Source: Prolixibacter sp. NT017 (GTDB lineage Bacteria > Bacteroidota > Bacteroidia > Bacteroidales > Prolixibacteraceae). From it: a stretch of 64,000 nucleotides of DNA. Each line of letters begins with the position of its first letter. Within the stretch, counting starts at the first letter, position 1. The stretch is taken from the NCBI RefSeq assembly GCF_009617875.1, contig NZ_BLAV01000001.1, positions 3,782,001 to 3,846,000 of the forward strand, read 5' to 3'. A program made the position numbers and the translations under genes. Positions 17,949 through 28,238 of the stretch are shown here, piece by piece. Under the pieces are notes generated by a model. That model saw nothing but the letters and a program-made list of their open reading frames with translations, did no database searches and had not been told where the DNA came from.

Positions 17949-20066
17949 TCAATTAAATTTTGGCTCAACCCCCATTTCGTAAAACACAAATGACCAGATA
18001 TCGGTGTACTCGTCTATTATCTTCGACGTTGGTTTTCCACCTCCGTGTCCCGCTTTGGTCTCAATGCGAACCAACGTTGGATTTTTACCATCGTTATACT
18101 CCTGCATCCGCGCCATATATTTAAAGGTATGCGCCGGCACTACCCGATCGTCATGATCAGCTGTCAACGCGAGAATCGCCGGATAGTGTCCTCCTTTCTT
18201 GATATTATGATACGGAGAGTAAGCATACAGGTACTTGAACATCTTCTCGCTATCGCTGCTGGTACCATAATCACCGGCCCACGACCAGCCAATGGTAAAC
18301 TTATTATAACGCAGCATGTCCATCACTCCCACCTGCGGAATCGCAACGCGGAATAAATCAGGTCGCTGATTAATGACAGCGCCAACGAGTAAGCCGCCAT
18401 TCGATCCCCCCATCAAAGCCAGATGGTTGGTATCGGTGTATTTCTTTTCGACCAGATATTCCGCTGCGGCGATACAATCGTCAAATACATTTTGTTTATG
18501 CATTTTGGTGCCGGCTTCATGCCATGTTTCGCCATATTCTCCTCCTCCTCGCAAATTCGCGACAGCATAAACACCGCCTTGCTCCAGAAACACCATTCGT
18601 GCCGGAGAGAAATACGGCGTCAGGCTAATATTGAATCCACCGTACCCGTATAACAGCGCAGGATTCGTTCCATCGAGTTTCGTTCCCTTCTTCATGAAAA
18701 TGAACATAGGAACCTTGGTTCCGTCCTTGCTGGCGTAAAACACCTGCCGGGTTTCAAATTCTTTCGGGTTGAATTTCAACTCAGGCTGCCTGAATACTTT
18801 CGACTCGCCTGTTGCCACATCGTATTGATAGATGGTATTCGGCATCGTCCATGATTCAAACGTGTAGAAAGCTTCATTATCGTTCTTCTCGCCAATCAGC
18901 ACCGATGCACTTCCCATTTCTGGCAACTCGATGTTCCCGGTTAGTTTTCCGTCGGGCTGGAACAATTGCAGAACGGTATGGGCATCTTTCATATAGGAAG
19001 CGCATATTTTGCCTCCAACGACCGATGCATTGCTTAACACATCGTCCGATTCAGGGATAATTTCCTTCCAGTTAGTTTCCTCCGGATGTTTTGGGTCTAC
19101 CGCAACTAACCGGTATCGAGGTGCTTTGTAATTGGTCAACACCAGTAGCTGCCCATCCACATCATCTATAACCTGGAACTCTTTGTCAAACGAAGTATAA
19201 ACCGGCTTCCACTTTCCATTCCTTTCATTATTCATCCTCACATAAAGCGAGTTACCAATAGACGCCTCGTACTCGGTGAGATATTGAATTTTTTCGTCTC
19301 TCGTTACACTTACATCTGATAGCCGTTTGGGATGCTCCGGCGTATCGTATACCATTTTATCATCCGACTGAGGTGTGCCGACCTTATGATAATACACCTT
19401 ATGATACTCGTTGGACTGACTCAACTCGTCACCCGCCTTAGGTTTATCGTACCTGGAATAGTAAAAACCATCACCATCCCATCCAATGCCAGAAAACTTA
19501 ATCCACTGCAAATGATCAGACAACTTCTCTCCGGTATTGATATCCAAAACATACCCTTCATTCCAATCGGAACCTGAGCGGGCCACAAAATAGGCGAGAT
19601 ACTTTCCGTCGTTGGAAACACGTGCAACACTAAGCGCTACTGTTCCGTCATCAGACAGTTTATTTGGGTCAAGTAATACCCTCGGTTCAGCATTTAAATT
19701 ATCCTGAACATAGAGTACACTTTGATTCTGCAATCCATCATTCTTGTAATAAAAATACTTACCTGCCCTTTTGAAAGGAGCCGAATATTTGGGATAATTC
19801 CAGAGGTTGGTCAGTTGCTTTCGAATATTATCCCGGTAGGGAATTTTGGCGAGAAAAGCATTGGTTACTTTGTTCTCTGCTTTTACCCATTGGGCTGTCT
19901 CTTCTGAATTATCATCTTCCAGCCAACGATATGGGTCACTTACTTTATGACCAAAGTAATCATCAACAACATTGTCTTTGTGCGCCACAGGATATTTGAT
20001 TTTCTGATTGTTCGTACAGGAAAAGGCAAAAAAAGCCAGACCTGCGAGTAGTATGGTCCCTTTCAC
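17949..20066 (-). CDS. Prolyl oligopeptidase family serine peptidase (S9A), lipoprotein
   Basis: Exported peptidase that cuts short peptides after proline. The 705-residue protein has an N-terminal lipoprotein signal (lipobox FSC within the first 20 residues), a seven-bladed propeller region, and a C-terminal alpha/beta hydrolase domain. The catalytic serine is Ser555 in GGSNGG, the acid is Asp639 or Asp640 in DHDDRVVP, and the histidine is His674 in KAGHGGGKPTSK. Length matches S9A enzymes. The lipid anchor places it in the periplasm or on the outer membrane. Confidence 0.93.
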   Translation of the reverse strand: MKGTILLAGLAFFAFSCTNNQKIKYPVAHKDNVVDDYFGHKVSDPYRWLEDDNSEETAQWVKAENKVTNAFLAKIPYRDNIRKQLTNLWNYPKYSAPFKRAGKYFYYKNDGLQNQSVLYVQDNLNAEPRVLLDPNKLSDDGTVALSVARVSNDGKYLAYFVARSGSDWNEGYVLDINTGEKLSDHLQWIKFSGIGWDGDGFYYSRYDKPKAGDELSQSNEYHKVYYHKVGTPQSDDKMVYDTPEHPKRLSDVSVTRDEKIQYLTEYEASIGNSLYVRMNNERNGKWKPVYTSFDKEFQVIDDVDGQLLVLTNYKAPRYRLVAVDPKHPEETNWKEIIPESDDVLSNASVVGGKICASYMKDAHTVLQLFQPDGKLTGNIELPEMGSASVLIGEKNDNEAFYTFESWTMPNTIYQYDVATGESKVFRQPELKFNPKEFETRQVFYASKDGTKVPMFIFMKKGTKLDGTNPALLYGYGGFNISLTPYFSPARMVFLEQGGVYAVANLRGGGEYGETWHEAGTKMHKQNVFDDCIAAAEYLVEKKYTDTNHLALMGGSNGGLLVGAVINQRPDLFRVAIPQVGVMDMLRYNKFTIGWSWAGDYGTSSDSEKMFKYLYAYSPYHNIKKGGHYPAILALTADHDDRVVPAHTFKYMARMQEYNDGKNPTLVRIETKAGHGGGKPTSKIIDEYTDIWSFVFYEMGVEPKFN

Positions 20067-20209
20067 AAGTTAAGTATTAAGTTTAATTACTAAACATTTA
20101 ATGTCTGTCTGGTATAAAAAGAAACACAAAAAGTACACAAAGGTTTAATTATTTGCAACTTAAACGAATAAAAAAGTTAGTTAAAATGATTATTCCCCTA
20201 AAAAAATCC

Positions 20210-20707
20210 TCAAAGAAGCTTCTTTTTCGCTCTCATATTATTGTCTTTCCGACCTCCGAGCACGTATCCAATCAACATTCCAATAATGGTTCCTCCAACA
20301 ATGAAGCCCCATTTCTGTCCATGAAACAACACCAAATCAATCAAGGCTCCCACCAACGCACCGGCTGGCAAACCGAGCGCTGACCACCTGTAGGTAAAAT
20401 AATAAGGTGGAAGAAATCCGTGTTCCTCGGTCATATGTGAGGCCAGTGTGGACAACGCTCTGTCGAATTTACGCCTCCTCTTCCCCGGATGCTTCACTGC
20501 ATCATTCATGCCGGCAACGGTTTCCCTCACCTTAGCATGCGTTTCCCTGCAAACCGGACAATCTTTCGAAAACTGATCCAGGCGTTGGATATTGCGCCAA
20601 AATTCTTCCAAACGGTAAAACCGTATATCCTTTTCCGAAATACCTTTCAGGTTTTCACGGAAAAGCTCCTCTGTCTCATTCAGCCACGCTGATTCTTTCG
20701 TTTCCAT
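20210..20707 (-). CDS. Hypothetical membrane protein with CPxC motif
   Basis: A 165-residue protein I do not recognise. The N-terminal 100 residues are charged and helical and contain CPVC (residues 50-53), a possible metal or disulfide site. The C-terminal third has two glycine-rich hydrophobic segments (about 108-126 and 132-150) followed by a basic tail. It starts about 50 bp beyond the pnp terminator on the same strand. Confidence 0.65.
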   Translation of the reverse strand: METKESAWLNETEELFRENLKGISEKDIRFYRLEEFWRNIQRLDQFSKDCPVCRETHAKVRETVAGMNDAVKHPGKRRRKFDRALSTLASHMTEEHGFLPPYYFTYRWSALGLPAGALVGALIDLVLFHGQKWGFIVGGTIIGMLIGYVLGGRKDNNMRAKKKLL

Positions 20708-20751
20708 GTATTAAAAAAGATTGATTAAATATAGAAAAAACTGGCAGAGAT

Positions 20752-20778
20752 AAAAAAAGCCCGGTCACCCGGGCTCTT
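20752..20778 (-). terminator. Terminator of pnp
   Basis: Perfect AGCCCGG / CCGGGCT stem with a short loop followed by seven T on the minus strand, just after the pnp stop. Confidence 0.92.
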
Positions 20779-20799
20779 AAATATAGTATGAATATACAT

Positions 20800-23034
20800 C
20801 TATCGATTGTTTTCGCGACGCGGCGGACGACGGTCTCCACGGTCACGATTACGATCACCACCTCTGCGGTCGCCTCTGTCGCCTCGACCACCCCGATCGT
20901 TCTCGTTTCCGGTACGCTCCGGACGAGGCAGCAATACCTTTCTCGAAAGTTTCAGTTTACCTGTACGTTGGTCAACCTCAAGTAGTTTTACTTCTACTTC
21001 GTCGCCTTCTTTCAGCACATCGGCTGGATTCTCAACACGTTTCCAATCAAATTCCGAAACGTGGAGCAAACCTTCTTTACCGGGCATAATTTCCACAAAG
21101 GCTCCGAATGAAACGATTGACTTCACTTTACCTTTATAGACTTCACCTACTTCAGGAACAGCAACAATTGCCCGCACACGCTCCAACGCAGCATCAATTG
21201 CTTCGCGGTTGGGTGCACTGATTTCAACGATTCCCAAATCATCAACTTCCTCAATTGCAATGGTCGATTGGGTATCTTCCTGAATCTGCTGAATGATTTT
21301 TCCTCCAGGACCAATAACCGGACCAATCATCTCTTTCGGGATGGTGATGGTCACGATTCGTGGTACATTTGGTTTGTAATCTTCACGAGGTTCGTCAATC
21401 ACTTCAAGAATCTTACCCAGGATGTGTTCACGTCCTTCTTTGGCTTGCTGCAGTGCCTGAGCCATCACTTCATATGAAAGTCCGTCAACTTTAATATCCA
21501 TCTGGGTAGCGGTGATTCCTTTTTCTGTTCCGGTTACCTTGAAGTCCATATCTCCCAGGTGATCCTCGTCACCCAGAATATCGGAAAGGACAGCAAATTT
21601 ATCTGAATCCTTATCGGTAATCAATCCCATGGCTATTCCTGAAACCGGGCGCTTCATTTTTACACCGGCATCCATCATGGCCATTGTTCCCGCACAAACA
21701 GTCGCCATCGACGACGAACCATTCGATTCAAGAATATCGGACACAATACGCATGATGTAAGGGAAATCCTCCGGAATCATTCCTTTCAAAGCACGGTGAG
21801 CCAAATTACCATGACCAATTTCACGGCGTGAAACACCTCTTGGTGTACGTGGTTCACCAACAGAAAAGGGTGGGAAGTTATAATGCAACAAGAAACGCTC
21901 GCGTCCCTGAACAGTTACATTGTCGATAATCTTCTCATCCATTTTAGTTCCCAGCGTCAAACTAGTCAACGACTGTGTTTCACCACGAGTGAAAATCGCG
22001 GACCCGTGTGCTCCCGGCAGGTAATTAACCTCGCCCCAGATAGGACGAATTTCATTGGTTTTACGACCATCGAGACGAATCTGCTCATCTAGGATCATCC
22101 GGCGTACAGCTTCTTTTTCCACATCGTGGAAATAACGACCAATCAAGCTAAGCGGAACCTCTTCTTCCTCTTTTCCTTCACTGTATTTCTCAATAAACTC
22201 TTCCTTAACCTTATCGAAGGCTTCGTAACGTTCCTGTTTGTTCTGTATCGTTGCCCGAGCTACATCGTATACTTTCTGGTAAGTTTCCTTTTTAACCAGT
22301 TCACGCAACTCTTCGTCGTTTGTTTCGTGTGAGTACTCACGCTTTACCACCCCAAGCTCAGCAGCCAGTTCTTCCTGAACCTTACAATGTTGCTTAATGG
22401 CATCGTGCGCAAATTTGATGGCTTCCAGCATTTCATCTTCGGAAACCTCATCCATTTCACCTTCTACCATCATGATGTTGTCATACGATGCCCCCACCAT
22501 AATATCGATATCAGCCTTTTCCAACTGCTCCAACGAAGGATTGATGACAAGTTTTCCATCAACACGACCTACACGAACCTCTGAGATAGGACACTCAAAA
22601 GGCACATCGGAAACAGCGATTGCTGCAGAGGCTGCCAATCCCGCTAACGAGTCCGGCATTTCATCTTTCCCTGTTGAAATCAGGGAAATCATCATAGCCG
22701 TTTCAGCATGATAATCTTCCGGAAACAGGGGACGCAGAGCGCGGTCGACCAGACGAGCTACTAAAATCTCGTCATCCGAAGGACGTCCTTCACGCTTTAG
22801 AAAACCACCAGGGAAACGACCCGCAGCAGAAAATTTTTCACGGTAGTCAACCGACAAGGGCATGAAATCAACGTCTTCTTTAGCTTCCTTTGCCGAAACA
22901 ACAGTGGCTAACAACATTGTATCACCCATTTTAACCACAACCGATCCGTCTGCTTGTTTTGCTAATTTTCCGGTTTCGATGGTGATGGACCTTCCATCAC
23001 CGAGATCGATTGTTTTTTCAATAGCTTTATACAT
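20800..23034 (-). CDS. pnp: Polynucleotide phosphorylase
   Basis: Phosphorolytic 3'-5' exoribonuclease and RNA degradosome component. I use the ATG at 23034 (MYKAIEKT) rather than the upstream codon at 23052, giving 744 residues. Domain order is RNase PH-1, an alpha-helical linker, RNase PH-2, a KH domain ([12 protein letters not shown]) and an S1 domain ([30 protein letters not shown]). The C-terminus ends in an Arg/Gly/Asp-rich tail that could help bind RNA. It lies downstream of rpsO on the same strand, the conserved rpsO-pnp order; a terminator-like hairpin lies between them. Confidence 0.97.
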   Translation of the reverse strand: MYKAIEKTIDLGDGRSITIETGKLAKQADGSVVVKMGDTMLLATVVSAKEAKEDVDFMPLSVDYREKFSAAGRFPGGFLKREGRPSDDEILVARLVDRALRPLFPEDYHAETAMMISLISTGKDEMPDSLAGLAASAAIAVSDVPFECPISEVRVGRVDGKLVINPSLEQLEKADIDIMVGASYDNIMMVEGEMDEVSEDEMLEAIKFAHDAIKQHCKVQEELAAELGVVKREYSHETNDEELRELVKKETYQKVYDVARATIQNKQERYEAFDKVKEEFIEKYSEGKEEEEVPLSLIGRYFHDVEKEAVRRMILDEQIRLDGRKTNEIRPIWGEVNYLPGAHGSAIFTRGETQSLTSLTLGTKMDEKIIDNVTVQGRERFLLHYNFPPFSVGEPRTPRGVSRREIGHGNLAHRALKGMIPEDFPYIMRIVSDILESNGSSSMATVCAGTMAMMDAGVKMKRPVSGIAMGLITDKDSDKFAVLSDILGDEDHLGDMDFKVTGTEKGITATQMDIKVDGLSYEVMAQALQQAKEGREHILGKILEVIDEPREDYKPNVPRIVTITIPKEMIGPVIGPGGKIIQQIQEDTQSTIAIEEVDDLGIVEISAPNREAIDAALERVRAIVAVPEVGEVYKGKVKSIVSFGAFVEIMPGKEGLLHVSEFDWKRVENPADVLKEGDEVEVKLLEVDQRTGKLKLSRKVLLPRPERTGNENDRGGRGDRGDRRGGDRNRDRGDRRPPRRENNR

Positions 23035-23095
23035 AATCTCTTCTTCAAACAATTAATAAGTTTAAAACAAATGGGTGGGGCTTTTTAAAAATACC

Positions 23096-23123
23096 AAAAA
23101 AGGCAATTCGAAAATTGCCTTTT
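23096..23123 (-). terminator. Terminator/attenuator between rpsO and pnp
   Basis: Stem AAAAGGCAATT / AATTGCCTTTT with a 4-nt loop and T-rich tail on the minus strand. Confidence 0.85.
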
Positions 23124-23135
23124 AAGGTCGTTCGT

Positions 23136-23405
23136 TTATCTACGAAGATTAAGTTCTTTCAGAATCGCACGATAACGCTCAATATCTTTTCTTTTCAGAT
23201 AATCGAGTAATGAACGGCGCTTACCAACCAGACGAATCAGTGCACGCTGTGTACTGTAGTCTTTGCGGTTCTTTTTCAGGTGCTCAGTCAGGTGACTAAT
23301 GCGGTATGAGAATAACGCAATCTGACCTTCGGTTGAACCTGTGTTGGTTGCACTTTTACCGTGCTTTTCAAAAATCTCTGTTTTCTTTTCTGATGTTAAA
23401 TACAT
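23136..23405 (-). CDS. rpsO: 30S ribosomal protein S15
   Basis: Primary 16S rRNA-binding protein of the small subunit. Starting at the ATG at 23405 gives 89 residues, the standard length; an ATG 27 bp upstream gives a longer, unlikely form. Family signatures include GSTEGQIALFSYRISHLTEHLK and the C-terminal LLDYLKRKDIERYRAILKELNLRR. The gene precedes pnp, as in many bacteria. Confidence 0.97.
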   Translation of the reverse strand: MYLTSEKKTEIFEKHGKSATNTGSTEGQIALFSYRISHLTEHLKKNRKDYSTQRALIRLVGKRRSLLDYLKRKDIERYRAILKELNLRR

Positions 23406-23572
23406 TTTCTTAAAATAAATCTTGTGATACAATTATTACACCGCAGTATTCGAGTGCGATAACAACAGTGTAACATTACTTGCAAAAATCAGCCCCAAAA
23501 GTAAAGAAAAATATTGAAAAACTGTAATCTTTATTTGCGAATATTTCATTTAAACCATTTGACTAACAACCG

Positions 23573-24607
23573 CTAAAGCGATTCAGGCTCCTGCTCCAGA
23601 AATTCCTGTAATTTGGTTACCTGCGCATGCGAACCCAAAACGAATAATTTATCGCCCCGATTGAGCATATGCCCGGGGCCCGGATTGAAGACATATTTTC
23701 CTTCGAAATTCTTCAGTCCCACAATGGTAGCTCCCGTCACATTTCCCACTAGTAAATCAGCAATGGTTTTTCCTTCGTACTCCTCAGCCATCCTACTACA
23801 GGGAACCTCTGTGAGGCTTACCGATTTATTTCGCTGAAGCAGAACATACTCAACAAACTCCACTACATCAGGCTGAGTAACCAACCGAGCCATACGTTGT
23901 CCTCCCATGCGTTCGGGCATAATCACATTGGTTGCACCTGCCCGGCGAAGCTTCATATCCGAACCAATCTCCGAAGCACGGCTAATGATCAACAAGTTAG
24001 GATTCATGCTTCGCGCGGTTAACACGACAAACACATTATCGGCATCATTTGGTGTTGTGGCAATCAATGCACGTGCATGGTCGATTCGAGCCAACCTTAA
24101 ATCATCCTCGTGAGTAGCGTCGCCGCGAACATATAGCAGATTGGGATCTTCGCGAATGCGCTCAATCACATTATCGCGTTTTTCGATAATAACAAAATGT
24201 TGATTATGATCCATGAGCTCCAGCGCCGCTTGTTCTCCGTTTCGGCCAAAGCCACAAATAATCACATGATCGGTTAGCTTTTCAATCTTCTTGTTCACGC
24301 GATTCGTCTTTAAATAATTAATAAACTCTCCATCGAGGAAAAAACGCACCAAACTGGAACCAACGTAGGCAATATTACCCAGCGATAAGATAATCAAAAT
24401 TGATACAAATATTTTCCCGGCAGGAGATAGAGGTTTTACCACCTCGAATCCTACGGTGGAAACCGAAATAATGGTCATATAAAATGCATCAACCAGGTCG
24501 AGGCCTTCAATAATCATAAACCCGAGGACGCCAAAAATAATCAGCGACAACAGGAGAATGATCCCAATGCGTAATGTTCTGTAAGTTTGTTCCTCAAAGA
24601 GGTTCAT
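23573..24607 (-). CDS. Two-TM potassium channel with TrkA (RCK) domains
   Basis: Putative K+ channel of 344 residues. Two membrane helices (about 13-35 and 65-90) flank a pore loop. The Rossmann RCK-N domain follows, with GFGRNG at residues 118-123, then an RCK-C domain (about 260-340). The selectivity filter reads T51-V-G-F-E-V instead of the canonical TVGYGD, so strict K+ selectivity is uncertain. The gene overlaps the upstream DUF2851 gene by 14 bp, indicating translational coupling. Confidence 0.85.
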   Translation of the reverse strand: MNLFEEQTYRTLRIGIILLLSLIIFGVLGFMIIEGLDLVDAFYMTIISVSTVGFEVVKPLSPAGKIFVSILIILSLGNIAYVGSSLVRFFLDGEFINYLKTNRVNKKIEKLTDHVIICGFGRNGEQAALELMDHNQHFVIIEKRDNVIERIREDPNLLYVRGDATHEDDLRLARIDHARALIATTPNDADNVFVVLTARSMNPNLLIISRASEIGSDMKLRRAGATNVIMPERMGGQRMARLVTQPDVVEFVEYVLLQRNKSVSLTEVPCSRMAEEYEGKTIADLLVGNVTGATIVGLKNFEGKYVFNPGPGHMLNRGDKLFVLGSHAQVTKLQEFLEQEPESL

Positions 24608-25871
24608 GCAAAATAATTTTATGCCCGATTCCGCAACTCAGACACCGCTTCAACTCGCAATACCTGCTTTTTAGGTGCAACAAGGCTTGTGATTCCAGGG
24701 CGTTGTCCGCTTCTATTCCGGACACGGTCCACTTTCGTATCACCATATTATCCTCTGCCGGCAAATCTTCCAGCAGTTGCAGTGCCCTATTCTTCAAATA
24801 TAGTTTATTTTGGTGTTCTCCATACAGGAAATAAAAGGGAACAATCACATTAATCACCAATAATCTCAGTGCCTGCTCCCCGAGTTTTTTCTTACGGCGA
24901 GGCGATTCCCTATTGAAATGATAATGCGTATCCCAGTACGGTGAAGCAACGACCTGAAACCAACCACGGATTTCGTCCATATTTTTTGCTTCCAGCAGTT
25001 TTCCCAATAACCCCTGCGAATTGTATATCAGTCGTGCAAACTGAGCCAGGCGGATTGTTGGAAAATTGACCGGACGCATTCGCATGAACTTCCACAGATG
25101 CCCTTCTATGGGACGCAGCGAATATTTTCCGGCCAGAAACCGGTATTCCTTACGCAACTGCAGATAATAATTATCAGCAAACAGTTCCTCGCCTAAAAGT
25201 CCGGCCTGACCGAAAAGCAATGCCTCGGTTTGCATGAGCGAATCGTGATGATGAGCCAGGACTTTCTGGGGCAACGACCGGACAACCATCTCAAATGGCT
25301 GGGCATTCACTTTAAAACCAAAGCCCCGAGCCAACATCCGGTAAAAGGTTTCTCCCCAATCGCCATTCGTATCCTGAAGCAGTTCATCTACGACTCCCGT
25401 CTTTTCTTTCAGGCGTTCAATCATTACACTGTTCAGGAAAAACTTCACGCGAAAGGGATCTATGCGGAAAAGACGCGATGCACAGGCTACCCAGTCCTTG
25501 CTTTCGGTTAATTCCTGATAATTTCTTTCGATGGTATCCGCCCATTTCAAAACAAATGTGGGAAGTTCGGCATCCAGAGCATTTTTTACCGGTTCGTCAT
25601 GTTCAGCGACGACATGTAGTATAACGTTGTTATAGGCCGGGTCTTCTTGATGACCGTGACGATTCCAATCAGAAGATTTTTGGTGTATTTCGACACTGCC
25701 CACCCATAACGTGTCGCCAATTCGGATACGTGCTTCTGAGAAATCAGGTCCGGCATGCAGGTTATGAATTCCGGGCTGAAGAATTTCAACGGGTTCTCCG
25801 CCAATCGTTTTTTGCTGACGGGTTTGATATAAACGGTGTTTCCAGATAAAGTGGAGAAACTCTTCTTTCAT
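24594..25871 (-). CDS. DUF2851 family protein
   Basis: A 425-residue protein of a Bacteroidota family with no known function. Recognisable features are the EEFLHFIWKHRLY start, a GPDFSEARIRIGDTLWVGSVEIHQKSSDWNRHGH stretch, and a C-terminal CxxC-like element (CELKRCLSCGIGHK) that could bind metal. The N-terminal GPDF...VEIH pattern resembles nuclease-like folds, which is inference only. It sits 65 bp after the NtrC-like gene and overlaps the K+ channel gene by 14 bp. Confidence 0.8.
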   Translation of the reverse strand: MKEEFLHFIWKHRLYQTRQQKTIGGEPVEILQPGIHNLHAGPDFSEARIRIGDTLWVGSVEIHQKSSDWNRHGHQEDPAYNNVILHVVAEHDEPVKNALDAELPTFVLKWADTIERNYQELTESKDWVACASRLFRIDPFRVKFFLNSVMIERLKEKTGVVDELLQDTNGDWGETFYRMLARGFGFKVNAQPFEMVVRSLPQKVLAHHHDSLMQTEALLFGQAGLLGEELFADNYYLQLRKEYRFLAGKYSLRPIEGHLWKFMRMRPVNFPTIRLAQFARLIYNSQGLLGKLLEAKNMDEIRGWFQVVASPYWDTHYHFNRESPRRKKKLGEQALRLLVINVIVPFYFLYGEHQNKLYLKNRALQLLEDLPAEDNMVIRKWTVSGIEADNALESQALLHLKSRYCELKRCLSCGIGHKIILHEPL

Positions 25872-25936
25872 ACGGTTGGTGGATAATATTCCTGAAATTA
25901 CAAAATTCCAGCCTCATTAACCAACCATAATGTATA

Positions 25937-27301
25937 TCAAAGTTTATACTTCCGGATTTTGTTGTAGAGGGTCTGACGCGTGATTCCCAGCTGAGCAGCT
26001 GCCGCACTGTGATTCATTTTATGCCGTTCCAGTGCTTTTCTAATCATCGATTTTTCCATTTCTTCGATGGTATCCGGAATCTTGAATAACTGTGATTGTG
26101 CAGCCGACCGGAACATAAAATCTTCCGGACGCAACACGTCTTTTTCACACAGAATTACCGCTTTCTCTATTGTCAGCTTTAATTCTGAGACGTTTCCCGG
26201 CCAAGGATTCAGCTTTAATTCTTCCAGCGTCCGGGCACTCATCCGAAGCGGCCCTTTATGGTATTTGGCACTAAACTGCCCGATGAAAAAATTAGCAATC
26301 TCTTCAATATCTTCCACCCGATGCCTTAATGCCGGAATTTCGACAGCCCTGGACGAAAGACGACGATAAAGCTCTTCGTGAAAAGCGCCGTCGTTTACCA
26401 AAGACCTCAAATCCTCTGCTGTTCCCAACAACAATTTAACATTTACCGGTACAGCTCTGACGGCGCCGACCGGCTCAACCGTACTACGCTCCATGTAACG
26501 TAAAAACTGCTCTTGAACCGAAAGAGGTATTTTGGCGACCTCCGGAATATAAAGTGTTCCGCCTTCAGCAATTTGAAACTTCCCTGGGAGATCGGGATCG
26601 GCAGTCGGGTAATTCCTTTTCTTCACTCCAAAAAGATAACCGCCCAATTCGGTTTCCCGCTCCAATAAACTGTTTGCCTCCAGGAATAATTCGTTTCGAC
26701 GGGATGACTGACTATGAATGTAACGGGCTACTGATTTCTTGCCACTTCCGGTCTCACCCTGCAACAAAATAACATCAGGCGTATCGATCACCCCCGCTAA
26801 GGCGTGCATCATCCGATTGTAAGGTACCGAACTTCCCTGAATGACTGGTTCAGCCTGCAACAACTCTTTCTTTATTCCGTCGAAACGGGACTCAATTAGC
26901 TCACACCGCTCCTTCATCAGTTTCAATTGAACAACCGAACGAAGCGATGCAACTAGCTTTCGTGTATTTACAGGCTTGAAAGCAAAATTGGCGGCTCCTT
27001 CTTCAATCGCCCGGTCACCGAGCATCACGTCATCTTCGTTAAGAAGAATAACCACCTCTATCCGGGAATTGATCCGTTTTATTTCGCGCAACCAATAAAG
27101 GCCACGCTCTTCACCCTCCCTTACACCGGAAAAATCAACGTCTAAGATCGCCACATCGGCCTTCTCGGTCTTGAGATAAAACGGCAACAGGTTAGGATTT
27201 GAAAAGGATTTTACCGATTCAAAGTCCATCCTAAGCGCCATCTCCAACAACCCGCCAGGACCTTTTGCATCATCAATGATTAATATTCGACCTTCAGACA
27301 T
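25937..27301 (-). CDS. NtrC-like response regulator with degenerate sigma-54 activator domain
   Basis: A 454-residue protein with receiver, AAA+ and Fis-type HTH domains in order. The receiver has Asp10, Asp11, the phospho-acceptor candidate Asp54 and Lys109. Walker A is GETGSGKK (182-189). The GAFTGA loop that contacts sigma-54 is absent: the LFG at about 223-225 is followed by VKKRNYPTAD. Walker B reads GGTLYIPEV with Pro253 in place of the first Asp, and the sensor II motif reads WPGNVSEL instead of WPGNVREL. The C-terminal HTH (AAAAQLGITRQTLYNKI) is well kept. It may bind DNA without activating sigma-54 polymerase. It heads the unit with DUF2851 and the K+ channel; no partner kinase is adjacent. 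Confidence 0.85.
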   Translation of the reverse strand: MSEGRILIIDDAKGPGGLLEMALRMDFESVKSFSNPNLLPFYLKTEKADVAILDVDFSGVREGEERGLYWLREIKRINSRIEVVILLNEDDVMLGDRAIEEGAANFAFKPVNTRKLVASLRSVVQLKLMKERCELIESRFDGIKKELLQAEPVIQGSSVPYNRMMHALAGVIDTPDVILLQGETGSGKKSVARYIHSQSSRRNELFLEANSLLERETELGGYLFGVKKRNYPTADPDLPGKFQIAEGGTLYIPEVAKIPLSVQEQFLRYMERSTVEPVGAVRAVPVNVKLLLGTAEDLRSLVNDGAFHEELYRRLSSRAVEIPALRHRVEDIEEIANFFIGQFSAKYHKGPLRMSARTLEELKLNPWPGNVSELKLTIEKAVILCEKDVLRPEDFMFRSAAQSQLFKIPDTIEEMEKSMIRKALERHKMNHSAAAAQLGITRQTLYNKIRKYKL

Positions 27302-27435
27302 TAATTATCTAATTTCTAACAAAGATACGTCCACTTCTTTCTGAGAACAACCCAATCTGTAAATTTTTTTTACACTTTTCCCGGTTTTATTCCCAGCATA
27401 TATTACTTATCTTACAGTATGTTAATTTCGTCACT

Positions 27436-28182
27436 ATGAAACACATCAACCTAACCATTACTCTGATAGCTCTTCTGTCGGGGGTTTCCTTATTTTTTGC
27501 CTGTTCATCTTCAAAAAATGATAAATCCAATACTAGCTCTTCGGAGAAAAATGTGAAAGGTGAATTAAAAGCTGTCCGGAATTATCAAAACGGTAAACTT
27601 TCATCTATTGTTCATTTTAGGGACAGCGTCGCAGAAGGTGAAGCCCGTAATTTTTATTCCAATGGGAAGCTGGCTTCAGTATTTTACTACGAACACGGGA
27701 AACTGCACGGAAAAGCGGTTAAATACTATCCGGATGGAAAAGTTTATCGAATCCGCTGGTATGTTCACGGAAAACTTCAGGACACGGTAAAAAAATACTA
27801 TGAATCGGGCAAACTCATGTCTAAGCAAACCTATAAGGATGGAATGCCTTCGACCGATTTAAAAGAATACAAGCAAAACGGGGAACTGATAACCAATTAC
27901 CCCACCCTTGTATTTACGCTTAAAAATTCGGCCGATTTCTATAAACGAAAACTACTGGAATTTAGGTTATCGAATGGTTCCAATGCGGTCAGGTATTACT
28001 ATGGTCCGCTTACTGAAGGGAAATACCTAAATCCGGAGGCTACATTTATAGGACAGCGCGGCAATACAGGACAAATTGCACTTCAGCCGGAAGATTTAGG
28101 CAGGAAACTGGTAGTCATTGCTAAATACATCACTCCGTTTCAAAATGTCTACCTGATTCAAGCCAGCTACACTTATAAATAG
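27436..28182 (+). CDS. YwqK/MORN-repeat lipoprotein
   Basis: A 248-residue exported protein with lipobox FFAC (Cys23). Residues about 45-155 hold five or six MORN-like repeats of the form YxNGKLxSxxxYxxGKLHG, as in the YwqK-type 'toxin-antitoxin' annotation. The C-terminal 90 residues form a separate beta-rich region. The YwqK antitoxin label comes from database naming; no toxin neighbour is present, so I make no toxin-antitoxin claim. It is flanked by minus-strand genes on both sides. Confidence 0.8.
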   Translation: MKHINLTITLIALLSGVSLFFACSSSKNDKSNTSSSEKNVKGELKAVRNYQNGKLSSIVHFRDSVAEGEARNFYSNGKLASVFYYEHGKLHGKAVKYYPDGKVYRIRWYVHGKLQDTVKKYYESGKLMSKQTYKDGMPSTDLKEYKQNGELITNYPTLVFTLKNSADFYKRKLLEFRLSNGSNAVRYYYGPLTEGKYLNPEATFIGQRGNTGQIALQPEDLGRKLVVIAKYITPFQNVYLIQASYTYK

Positions 28183-28185
28183 AAA

Positions 28186-28222
28186 GGGCATCCCTTTACC
28201 AGAAATGCCCCGTATTTATTTT
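28186..28222 (+). terminator. Terminator after YwqK-type gene
   Basis: GGGCAT / ATGCCC stem with a 13-nt loop followed by a T-rich tract, between convergent genes. Confidence 0.65.
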
Positions 28223-28238
28223 TCAGAATAAAATATGA

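Noticed and set aside
27436..28182. Toxin-antitoxin system from the YwqK antitoxin label
   Set aside because: The label rests on MORN-like repeats. No partner toxin gene is adjacent and the protein is an exported lipoprotein.
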